In this document: positions 8,746 through 16,416 of the stretch, in pieces
How the letters are laid out: every line of letters starts with the position of its first letter
How positions within the stretch are numbered: position 1 is the first letter of the stretch
Notes under the pieces: generated by a model
Databases searched by the model: none
What the model saw: the letters and a program-made list of their open reading frames with translations, nothing else
Told to the model about the DNA's origin: nothing
Made by a program: the position numbers and the translations under genes
Assembly: GCF_900094705.1 (NCBI RefSeq)
Contig: NZ_FMAR01000011.1
Location: forward strand, 1 to 64,000
Source: Chitinophaga costaii
GTDB taxonomy: Bacteria; Bacteroidota; Bacteroidia; Chitinophagales; Chitinophagaceae
Length of the DNA: 64,000 nt
Direction: 5' to 3'

Positions 8746-9360
8746 TTATTTAGTGCTGTCGCCAAAATCTACTTTCGGAGCATGTTGCGCATCGGCATCG
8801 GCGGTAAAGCTGGCTTTCTCATGGAAGCCTGTAAGACCAGCTACGATATTGCCAGGGAAATATTGCACGGCATTGTTATAATCATTTACCGCATCATTAA
8901 AATCTTTGCGGGCTACGGCAATCCGGTTTTCCGTACCAGCTATCTCCACCTGTAAATCGCTGAAGTTTTGCGTAGCCTTTAAGGTTGGATAATTTTCATT
9001 GCTTACCAACAAACGGCTGAAGGTGCTAAAAGCCCCATTTAGATTGGCTTGCGCATCCTGATACTCTTTCAGTTTTTCTGGAGTAAGGTTATCCGCATTA
9101 ATCTGCACACTCGTGGCACGGGCGCGGGCTTCGGTTACTTTGGTAAGGGTAGACTGTTCAAAATTGGCAGCGCCCTTTACAGTGGCCACCAAGTTGCCTA
9201 TCAGGTCAGAACGGCGCTGGTACTGGGCCTCTACGTTGGCCCACTTATTTTTTACGTTGTTGTTTTGTGTAACAAGGCTATTGTACTTACTACAACCACC
9301 GCATCCTGCCATGAGCAGCAATACTACAACTACAATGGCGATAATGCCTCCTGTTTTCAT
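8746..9360 (-). CDS. lemA: LemA family protein
   Basis: Small membrane-anchored coiled-coil protein of unknown biochemical role. An N-terminal hydrophobic anchor (about 6-20) ends in MAGCGGCSKYNSLV. The conserved LemA segment has NNVKNKWANVEAQYQRR with DLI soon after, then the YPTLKATQNF and LQVEIAGTENRIAVAR motifs. The C-terminus YNNAVQYFPGNIVAGLTGF is also diagnostic. It is the first gene of the lemA-TPM-TPM operon with a perfect promoter immediately upstream. Confidence 0.95.
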   Translation of the reverse strand: MKTGGIIAIVVVVLLLMAGCGGCSKYNSLVTQNNNVKNKWANVEAQYQRRSDLIGNLVATVKGAANFEQSTLTKVTEARARATSVQINADNLTPEKLKEYQDAQANLNGAFSTFSRLLVSNENYPTLKATQNFSDLQVEIAGTENRIAVARKDFNDAVNDYNNAVQYFPGNIVAGLTGFHEKASFTADADAQHAPKVDFGDSTK

Positions 9361-9395
9361 AATCTTAGGTGTGTTTTGTGAATAAAGGCTTTCAC

Positions 9396-9425
9396 CAAAC
9401 CTACAAGAAAATTGGCAGATAGCAA
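9396..9425 (-). promoter_or_regulatory. Promoter of the lemA operon
   Basis: On the minus strand TTTTTTG (TTG at plus 9423-9425), 19 bases, TAGGTTTG (plus 9396-9403). This matches the Bacteroidota consensus fully and lies 36 bases before the lemA start. The rest of the 331-base gap up to 9691 holds a small inverted repeat GGGAG/CTCCC near 9601-9615 and two TACCTTTA boxes at 9575 and 9637 that may serve the rightward receiver gene. Confidence 0.75.
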
Positions 9426-9691
9426 AAAAGGATGCCCTTATGAAGCCTAGGCTTATCGATCAAAATGTATTAATTTTATTAAGACTTTAAAAAAATACGA
9501 CATAAAGAGTTGATTAAGTCCCGGCAAAAAACTATGTTTATGAAATAATTTGCAGGATTGATTATTCCAACTTGTACCTTTAATATCATGCAATATCGTA
9601 GGGAGTGAGCCTCCCACCGTCCATATAAATGCCTATTACCTTTACTATACCTGCATAACTAATTTGTTCATTTCGAGTTTAAGTCTGCTAT

Positions 9692-10156
9692 ATGAGTTCT
9701 CAACACATCCATATTTTATATATTGATGACGAGGTAAATAACCTGAACGCCTTTAAGGCATCTTTCCGAAGGATTTACAGCGTACAAACCGCGTCCAGTG
9801 CGGAAGAAGCAGAGAAATTGCTGGTGGATAACAATTTTCACATTATCATTTCCGACCAACGCATGCCCAGGATGACAGGCATTGAATTCTTTGAATCTAT
9901 ACTGGAACGCTATCCTGAACCCATCCGCATACTACTCACCGGTTATGCCGATATTAATGCCGTGATAGACGCTATCAACAAAGGCCAGGTGTATAAATAC
10001 TTTTCCAAACCCTGGAGCGAGGACGAGCTGAAACACAATATTGAAAAGGCTTACGAGGTATATTCCCTTCGCAAGGAAAACAAAGAGCTTACCGCCAAAC
10101 TGCTGGACGTAAACGAGAAACTGGAGTTTTTGCTGCGCCAGAAACTTATTTCCTGA
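9692..10156 (+). CDS. Single receiver-domain response regulator with C-terminal coiled coil
   Basis: A CheY-like receiver with acidic pocket YIDDE at 10-14, phosphoacceptor Asp55 in SDQRMP, Thr in LLTGYAD and Lys in SKPW. After the domain about 30 charged helical residues (YSLRKENKELTAKLLDVNEKLEFLLRQ, split by the stop) form a coiled coil but no DNA-binding or enzymatic domain. It is very similar to the receiver of the REC-histidine kinase at 56490-57587: LNAFKASFRR, the Asp context, ILLTGY and DAINKG are shared. It stands alone, with gaps of more than 300 bases on both sides, so its kinase is not obvious. Confidence 0.93.
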   Translation: MSSQHIHILYIDDEVNNLNAFKASFRRIYSVQTASSAEEAEKLLVDNNFHIIISDQRMPRMTGIEFFESILERYPEPIRILLTGYADINAVIDAINKGQVYKYFSKPWSEDELKHNIEKAYEVYSLRKENKELTAKLLDVNEKLEFLLRQKLIS

Positions 10157-10491
10157 TCGGAATGGCTAACCTACCGCAAAGTAAAAAGCCCAACCTAGCT
10201 GTTCTATAACTGAAGCTTCCTCCAACGCCCATTTTCCCTATCCTGTAGCAATCTTTGATGATCGCCGTCTAGTATGCATCATGTCCTATTGGTGAAGAGC
10301 GTATATCCGTACTGGATCAATCTATTTAATGGGTTCATTCTGCATTTCACAGGGTCGTTGCTGTACTAATGGATGTGCCTATCCAGGACATTAGCATGGC
10401 ATGCCCACCCGTTCTGCTTATTCCTTTTAGAATTTGGTTTTTGCTGATTGCCCCTTAACTTGCAACCTTTAAGAACGCTTAAATCTGCATT
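10157..10491. other. Intergenic region, no gene seen
   Basis: 335 bases with stops in all frames at short intervals and no stable terminator hairpin. Near the right end TTTTTG (about 10437-10442) followed 20 bases later by AACCTTTA is a weak promoter candidate for the dipeptidase gene. Confidence 0.4.
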
Positions 10492-11865
10492 ATGCAAGTT
10501 TGGAAAGACTATCAGGACCAGCATAAGGACCGCTTCCTCCAGGAATTACTGGATTTATTACGCATTCCCTCCGTGAGTGCGGATTCCCAATATACCCAGG
10601 ACACGCTTCGCTGTGCGGAGTCTGTGAAACTGCGCCTCCAGGAAGCCGGCGCCGAACACGTTGAAGTATGTCCTACTGCCGGCCATGCCATCGTATATGG
10701 AGATAAAATAATAGACCCTGCGCTGCCCACCGTGCTGGTTTATGGCCACTACGACGTGCAGCCCGCCGATCCGCTGGAGTTGTGGAACAGCGGACCTTTT
10801 GATCCGGTGATTAAAGACGGTAAGATTTGGGCCCGGGGCAGTGCCGACGATAAAGGACAGTTTTATATGCACGTAAAGGCATTTGAAACCATGGTAAAGA
10901 CCAATACCCTGCCCTGCAATATTAAGTTCATGATAGAAGGAGAAGAAGAAGTAGGCTCTGCCAACCTCGGGATTTTCCTTAAAGAAAATAAAGAACGCCT
11001 TAAAGCGGATGTGGTGCTGATTTCCGACACCTCTATGCTTAGCTTGGAAAACCCATCCCTGGATACGGGCCTGCGCGGCTTGTCTTATATGGAAGTAACC
11101 GTAACCGGCCCTAATCGCGACCTGCATAGCGGCGTATATGGCGGTGCGGTGGCCAACCCGGCCACCATTCTTTGCAAGATGATTGCCAGCCTCCACGACG
11201 AAAATAACCATGTAACCATTCCCGGCTTTTACGACCAGGTGCAACAGCTCACACAGGAAGAACGCACTGCACTGAATAGTGCGCCTTTTGACGAAGCAGC
11301 CTATAAAAAAGATCTGGGCCTGGATGCCCTGTGGGGAGAAAAAGGATATACCACCATTGAGCGTACCGGCATCCGCCCTACCCTGGAAGTAAATGGTATC
11401 TGGGGCGGCTATACGGGCGAAGGTTCTAAAACTGTACTGCCCTCCAAAGCATCTGCCAAGATCTCTATGCGCCTGGTACCCGACCAGGACTGGATCGCTA
11501 TCTCCGACTTGTTTAAGGCACACTTTGAAAAGATAGCCCCTGCCGGTGTAAAAGTAAGCGTAACCCGCCACCATGGCGGCAGCCCTTACGTAACACCCAT
11601 AGACCACATTGCGTTTAAGGCGGCCAGCCAGGCCATACAATCCACCTTTGGCAAAGCACCCATCCCAGTACGCGGTGGTGGCAGCATTCCCATCGTGGCG
11701 CTGTTTGAAAAAGAACTGGGGCTTAAAACCATCCTCATGGGCTTTGGCCTGGATAGTGACAACCTGCACTCACCTAATGAAAAGTATGGATTGGAGAATT
11801 TTTATAAAGGCATTGAAACCATTCCATATTTCCATCAATATTTTGCGGAGCTACAGAAAAAGTAG
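10492..11865 (+). CDS. M20 family dipeptidase (metallopeptidase)
   Basis: Zinc-dependent hydrolase of dipeptides or short acylated peptides, predicted cytoplasmic because no signal peptide is present. The metal ligands are visible: His86 and Asp88 in YGHYDVQPADP, Asp119/Asp120 in GSADDKGQ, and the general base in EGEEEVGS (149-156). The dimerisation (lid) domain occupies about 200-360, and the final ligand region is LHSPNEKYG. The length of 457 residues is normal for the CNDP/PepV-like group. A terminator follows 26 bases after the stop. Confidence 0.93.
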   Translation: MQVWKDYQDQHKDRFLQELLDLLRIPSVSADSQYTQDTLRCAESVKLRLQEAGAEHVEVCPTAGHAIVYGDKIIDPALPTVLVYGHYDVQPADPLELWNSGPFDPVIKDGKIWARGSADDKGQFYMHVKAFETMVKTNTLPCNIKFMIEGEEEVGSANLGIFLKENKERLKADVVLISDTSMLSLENPSLDTGLRGLSYMEVTVTGPNRDLHSGVYGGAVANPATILCKMIASLHDENNHVTIPGFYDQVQQLTQEERTALNSAPFDEAAYKKDLGLDALWGEKGYTTIERTGIRPTLEVNGIWGGYTGEGSKTVLPSKASAKISMRLVPDQDWIAISDLFKAHFEKIAPAGVKVSVTRHHGGSPYVTPIDHIAFKAASQAIQSTFGKAPIPVRGGGSIPIVALFEKELGLKTILMGFGLDSDNLHSPNEKYGLENFYKGIETIPYFHQYFAELQKK

Positions 11866-11889
11866 TGCCCCATGCCCTATTTGTTTTTG

Positions 11890-11920
11890 AAAAGGGAGCC
11901 AAGGAGGCTCCCTTTTTTTT
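11890..11920 (+). terminator. Terminator after the dipeptidase gene
   Basis: An A-run, GGGAGCC, 5-base loop, GGCTCCC and a run of eight T residues: a classical intrinsic terminator for rightward transcription. Confidence 0.85.
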
Positions 11921-12000
11921 AGTGGGCGACAGGATAGCCTGGCCTTCCCCATATCTGCATTTCATCGTACATTCGTAAGCTTAGCATTTTGTATCGTATC

Positions 12001-12396
12001 ATGGCAACAACAACTGAAAAACTCCGCATCGATAAATATCTGTGGGCCATCCGCATTTTTAAGACCCGCACCCAGGCCGCTGCAGCCTGCGATGGCGGTA
12101 AGGTAAAGCTCCATGGCACCTCAGTGAAAGCCTCCCGGGCAGTGGCCGTGGGCGATAAATACGATATCCGCGCAGAAAGCCGTAAATGGACGATTGAGGT
12201 TACCGGCCTGTTGGATCATCGCCTACAGTATGCCGAGGCTATAAAATATTATGTAGATATCACTTCCGAGGAAGACCTGCAATTGAACCAGCGGGTAGCC
12301 GCCAGCTTCCACACAGGCAAGCGACCCAGTAAAATAGGCCGCCCTACGAAGCTGGACCGCCGCGACCTGGATGATTTCATGCGGAACGAAGACTAG
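12001..12396 (+). CDS. S4 domain RNA-binding protein, Hsp15 (HslR) family
   Basis: Hsp15-type proteins bind stalled 50S subunits carrying nascent peptidyl-tRNA and help recycle them. The S4 RNA-binding module is at residues 8-60 (LRIDKYLWAIRIFKTRTQA, then GGKVKLHG). A basic C-terminus with KRPSKIGRPTKLDRR is typical. An upstream in-frame ATG at 11989 would add only four residues; the ATG at 12001 gives MATTTEKLRIDKYLW, which aligns better with family starts. It lies 66 bases before lysA in the same direction. Confidence 0.88.
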   Translation: MATTTEKLRIDKYLWAIRIFKTRTQAAAACDGGKVKLHGTSVKASRAVAVGDKYDIRAESRKWTIEVTGLLDHRLQYAEAIKYYVDITSEEDLQLNQRVAASFHTGKRPSKIGRPTKLDRRDLDDFMRNED

Positions 12397-12462
12397 CAGA
12401 TCAATATTTGAACTTTCTCATATTTGCGCTGTAACTTCGCAGCCCAAAATCAGGTATTTACA

Positions 12463-13689
12463 ATGGCTAAACAAAGCGATGTGCTCTCCGCTGACTTTCT
12501 CGTGAAAGTAGCGGAAGAATTTGGCACCCCGGTATACATCTATCATGCGGAAAAGATCAAAACGCAGTACGAAAAGCTTCAAAAGGCTTTCCGGAAGGCA
12601 GATACCCGTTTTTTCTACGCTTGTAAGGCCCTCACTAATATTAATGTTATTCGTTACATACAGTCGCTGGGCGCCGGGCTGGATACCGTGTCTATTCAGG
12701 AAGTGATGCTAGGACTTAAGGCAGGCTTTAACCCTAAAGATATTTTTTACACTCCCAACTGTGTTGATATCAATGAGATTATCGCGGCAAAAGATTTGGG
12801 TGTAAACATAAATATTGACAATATCTCCATTCTGGAGCAATGGGGCAATAAGTTTGGCGACAGCTATCCCATCTGTATCCGGCTAAACCCTCATATCATG
12901 GCTGGGGGTAATTATAAGATCTCTACCGGGCATGTAGACAGCAAGTTTGGCATTTCTATTCACCAATTGCGTCATATTGAACGTATAGTAAAATCTACCA
13001 AATTAAAGGTTACCGGCCTGCACATGCATACCGGCTCGGAGATTAAGGATGTAGACGTTTTCCTGCGGGCAGTGGATATTATGTTTGAAATAGCGGCCAA
13101 TTTTGATGACCTGGAATTCCTGGACCTGGGCAGCGGTTTTAAAGTGGCTTACCAGCCCGGCGATCCGGAAACGGATATTGAACTGCTGGGAGAAAAAGTG
13201 AGTGAGGCTATTAATAAATTTAGCGCTTCTTACAAACGCCCACTGCAACTGTGGTTTGAGCCGGGCAAATTCCTGGTGAGCCAGGCCGGCTATTTTGTGG
13301 TGAAGGCCAACGTGATTAAACAAACCACCGCTACGGTGTTTGTGGGCGTAAATTCAGGGTTTAATCACCTTATCCGCCCCATGTTTTATGATGCCTTCCA
13401 CCTCATCCGCAATATTTCACACCCCAAAGGAACCGAACGGATTTATACCGTGGTGGGTAATATCTGCGAAACGGATACTTTTGGCTGGGACCGCAAGATC
13501 AACGAAGTACGGGAGGGCGATTTCCTAGTGTTTTACAATGCAGGGGCTTATGGTTTTGAGATGTCGTCCAATTTTAACAGCCGTTTAAAACCGGCAGAAG
13601 TGCTGATCAAAGATGGCAAACCGCAGCTCATCCGCAGGGCCGACGTACTGGAAGATTTGTTGAGGAACCAAATTGAAATTGCATTGTAA
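12463..13689 (+). CDS. lysA: Diaminopimelate decarboxylase
   Basis: Last step of lysine synthesis: meso-diaminopimelate to L-lysine plus CO2, PLP-dependent, alanine-racemase-type barrel. Lys55 in FFYACKALTN forms the Schiff base. GLHMHTGSEI is the His/Gly region stacking on PLP, GSGF binds the phosphate, EPGKFLV and GNICETDTF are substrate and dimer-interface motifs, with the catalytic Cys in the latter. The in-frame start at 12424 would add 13 residues not found in the family, so 12463 is used. A terminator follows. Confidence 0.95.
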   Translation: MAKQSDVLSADFLVKVAEEFGTPVYIYHAEKIKTQYEKLQKAFRKADTRFFYACKALTNINVIRYIQSLGAGLDTVSIQEVMLGLKAGFNPKDIFYTPNCVDINEIIAAKDLGVNINIDNISILEQWGNKFGDSYPICIRLNPHIMAGGNYKISTGHVDSKFGISIHQLRHIERIVKSTKLKVTGLHMHTGSEIKDVDVFLRAVDIMFEIAANFDDLEFLDLGSGFKVAYQPGDPETDIELLGEKVSEAINKFSASYKRPLQLWFEPGKFLVSQAGYFVVKANVIKQTTATVFVGVNSGFNHLIRPMFYDAFHLIRNISHPKGTERIYTVVGNICETDTFGWDRKINEVREGDFLVFYNAGAYGFEMSSNFNSRLKPAEVLIKDGKPQLIRRADVLEDLLRNQIEIAL

Positions 13690-13716
13690 TTATTAAAATA
13701 TATTATTAGTTGATAT

Positions 13717-13747
13717 AACAGCCGGCCCACCAGAGGCCGGTTGTTTT
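13717..13747 (+). terminator. Terminator after lysA
   Basis: An 11-bp stem with one G-U pair (13717-13727 with 13735-13745), a 7-base loop and a T-rich end. The arms contain GGCCGG. Confidence 0.8.
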
Positions 13748-13827
13748 GTTTGTAAATCCCCCTCTTCTGCTACAATATCCAGGCAGCAGTATCGTCTACT
13801 ATACCAGTACATTCAGCAGAAATCGCG

Positions 13828-13835
13828 TACCTTTG
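13828..13835 (+). promoter_or_regulatory. -7 element upstream of the large unknown gene
   Basis: TACCTTTG matches TAnnTTTG exactly. It lies 85 bases before the chosen start at 13920. No TTTG is found at the expected distance upstream. Confidence 0.4.
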
Positions 13836-13919
13836 CCAGGCCTCCTGACAACTGTATTGCATCTGTTTTTGCACCATCAGAACACCTGCCTCCAAAAAGC
13901 AGGAAAAGCCGCTATTTGT

Positions 13920-16253
13920 ATGGAAGTATTAAAAATGAGACCGGGATTATTTAAAGAAGAAGCGCAAATAGATACACGCATTTCATTTGCCCCATTTGTG
14001 CGTTTTCTCAAAGAAAAAGCACAAAACGATAACGACGCCAGGGCCCGGTTTTATCAAAAAATGATTGAGCGTTTTGAAAGTAATCCGGAAGTACTCCTAC
14101 CCCTGGAAATGGAAGACCTGGACCGGTATAAAGAATACCTCGACATTGTAACCGCCGCAGTATTCCCTATCATGACAGACTCCGATAAGGATGTTTACGG
14201 CATTGGTGTGCCATACCGTTTTTCCATTTTTTATTATTCTACCCTGTTTAAACATCTCTTTACCGAAACGGGCAAGGATGGCTTAGCTGTAGTGCCGAAT
14301 GGCTTGTCTATGGACAAGATCAACAAGGACCGCCGGGGCTGGCTGTACAAGCAAATATTGCAACGTTTTTATGGCTATGAGATTAATTACGATAATTCTA
14401 TCATCCATAATGTGATCTCGCATGAGACTGGGCTTCGCCGTTACTTTAAACTGCAACTGGACGCCCGCTTCATGGATATTAAAGTGAAAGGTGAATTGCC
14501 ACAGCTAGATGAGGATATGGCGTGCAACCATAGCTCCATCGATGACATGGCAGCGCTGCTGCCCCTGAGCTTGTTTTCGCTGGAAGGTTTTGTAATCTGG
14601 ACAGTGCAGGATGTGACGCGCGACGAGATGATGAACCACATCAAAAACCTGGTACTGAAAGTCAGGGATGAAAACGAGGCAAAGTCATACCAGCACCTGA
14701 ATGAAGGGTTGCAGGCCATGCTGGAAAACAAAGACATCGCCGTGCATGTTATGCCCTTCCTGAAGGTGAAGAATAAATATGTGCTGGAAAGCAAATTTGC
14801 TTCCTCCAGCGTAATCCTGGGTATGCAGGGCAATGAAAAACAGCAACAACAACTTTACCAACAACTGGTAAAATTCCTGGAGAATAACAAGGACCCACTG
14901 GTCATTAATTCACTGGACGATGTGAGCCTTACCCTCTATCCTTTCTTGAAGTTCCTGCCGCACAAAGGCGTGAAAAGTTTTGTGCTACTGGGTATTGAAT
15001 ATGAGAATGAGTTACTTGGTATGGTAGAAATTGCCTCCCCCGAGGTGAATGGATTGCCTTTTCAAAAAGTAGCCAAGATAGAATACCTGCTGCCCTTGGT
15101 GACCCTGATGCTGCGCAAAAGTGTAGATATACAAACAGCCAAGATCAACAATGTGATCAAACAGCAGTTCACCGCCCTACAGCCCTCCGTAGAATGGAAG
15201 TTTGTGGATGCTGCCTGGCAGTACCTGCACAATCCTGAAAAGGGGAAAAAGGACATTGAGAATATCACCTTCCGCGAAGTTTACCCGCTGTATGGTGCTA
15301 TAGATGTACGCAATTCTACCGTAGAGCGCAGCATGGCCCTCCAGGAAGATCTGCGCGAGCAATTGCAACTCATTCAGCAGTGCCTGGAACGCATGGAAAA
15401 AGAATTGGATCTCCCCCTACTGGAAGAGCTGGCGTTTAAGAATAATACCCTGATGAACAACATCAGCCAAAGTCTTATTGCCGAAGAAGAATCCCAGGTA
15501 AATGAATTCCTGGATTACGAAATTGCGCCTACTTTCCGTCACCTCTACGATAGCTATCCATCGCTGCAACCCATGCTGGCCAATTATTTTGATACGGTGA
15601 ATAAAACCGAGGGCCACGTGTTTCACCATCGTCGCCGCTATGAAGAAAGCCTGGCCAGGATTAATACTGAGATCAATGAAATGCTGGAAAAGGAAAGGGA
15701 TGCTATCCAAAATTCTTTCCCCTGCTATTTTGAAAAATACCGCACAGATGGTGTGGAGTATAATATTTACATTGGCCAGTCCATTGCGCAAAATAAGAAG
15801 TTCGACCTGCTGTACCTGCGCAACCTACAGCTTTGGCAACTGACCTCTATGGCTGGCATTGCCCGCCTTACCCATCAGCTCATGCATGAATTGGAAGTGC
15901 CGCTACAAACTACGCAGCTTATTCTTATTCACAGCAACCCGATAGACATTAGTTTTCGCCTGGACGAACGCCGCTTTGATGTGGAAGGTGCTTATAACAT
16001 CCGTTACGAAATCATTAAGAAACGGATTGATAAGGTACACGTGCGCGATACCGGCGAACGTCTTACCCAGCCTGGCAAAATAGCACTGGTGTTTAATTAT
16101 GCCCGTGAAGCGGAAGAATACCGCAAATACATTCACTTCCTCCAGAACAAAAACATACTGCTGCCCGAAATAGAAATGCTGGAACTGGAAGAACTGCAAG
16201 GTATCAGTGGACTAAAAGCCATGCGCGTAAGCATTAACATGGAGTATAAATAA
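13920..16253 (+). CDS. Large cytoplasmic protein of unknown function, possibly GAF-like
   Basis: 777 residues with no signal peptide or membrane segment. I do not recognise it with certainty. Related large proteins in Bacteroidota are often annotated as GAF-domain proteins, and a central alpha/beta stretch around VLLGIEYENELLGMVEIASPE would suit a GAF sheet. The second half is strongly helical, with long acidic segments (LQEDLREQLQLIQQCLERM) and a helical bundle around HVFHHRRRYEES. The frame is open from 13746, but the region before 13920 overlaps the lysA terminator and a promoter box. The ATG at 13920 (MEVLKMRPGLFKEEA) or 13935 is therefore more likely. It is followed by a bidirectional terminator. 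Confidence 0.8.
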   Translation: MEVLKMRPGLFKEEAQIDTRISFAPFVRFLKEKAQNDNDARARFYQKMIERFESNPEVLLPLEMEDLDRYKEYLDIVTAAVFPIMTDSDKDVYGIGVPYRFSIFYYSTLFKHLFTETGKDGLAVVPNGLSMDKINKDRRGWLYKQILQRFYGYEINYDNSIIHNVISHETGLRRYFKLQLDARFMDIKVKGELPQLDEDMACNHSSIDDMAALLPLSLFSLEGFVIWTVQDVTRDEMMNHIKNLVLKVRDENEAKSYQHLNEGLQAMLENKDIAVHVMPFLKVKNKYVLESKFASSSVILGMQGNEKQQQQLYQQLVKFLENNKDPLVINSLDDVSLTLYPFLKFLPHKGVKSFVLLGIEYENELLGMVEIASPEVNGLPFQKVAKIEYLLPLVTLMLRKSVDIQTAKINNVIKQQFTALQPSVEWKFVDAAWQYLHNPEKGKKDIENITFREVYPLYGAIDVRNSTVERSMALQEDLREQLQLIQQCLERMEKELDLPLLEELAFKNNTLMNNISQSLIAEEESQVNEFLDYEIAPTFRHLYDSYPSLQPMLANYFDTVNKTEGHVFHHRRRYEESLARINTEINEMLEKERDAIQNSFPCYFEKYRTDGVEYNIYIGQSIAQNKKFDLLYLRNLQLWQLTSMAGIARLTHQLMHELEVPLQTTQLILIHSNPIDISFRLDERRFDVEGAYNIRYEIIKKRIDKVHVRDTGERLTQPGKIALVFNYAREAEEYRKYIHFLQNKNILLPEIEMLELEELQGISGLKAMRVSINMEYK

Positions 16254-16332
16254 TCGTTCAGTTGTACAACCCGTCAAATATAATTGCAGCGAATAAATAA
16301 AATATACACATACTATTGCAGCTTGCAACTAT

Positions 16333-16370
16333 AAAAGTAAAGCCCGGACGATGGTCTGGGCTTTACTTTT
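16333..16370. terminator. Bidirectional terminator between convergent genes
   Basis: A 17-bp stem with one G-U pair (16333-16349 with 16354-16370), a GATG loop, and A/T-rich outer arms that give a U-run on either strand. Confidence 0.88.
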
Positions 16371-16416
16371 ATATGCAGCTATGTATTGCCATTAAATTCC
16401 TATTGCATATTCCTGT

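Noticed and set aside
10558..11769. A 403-codon leftward frame
   Set aside because: It is antisense to the M20 dipeptidase, whose motifs are complete. No family features in the antisense frame.
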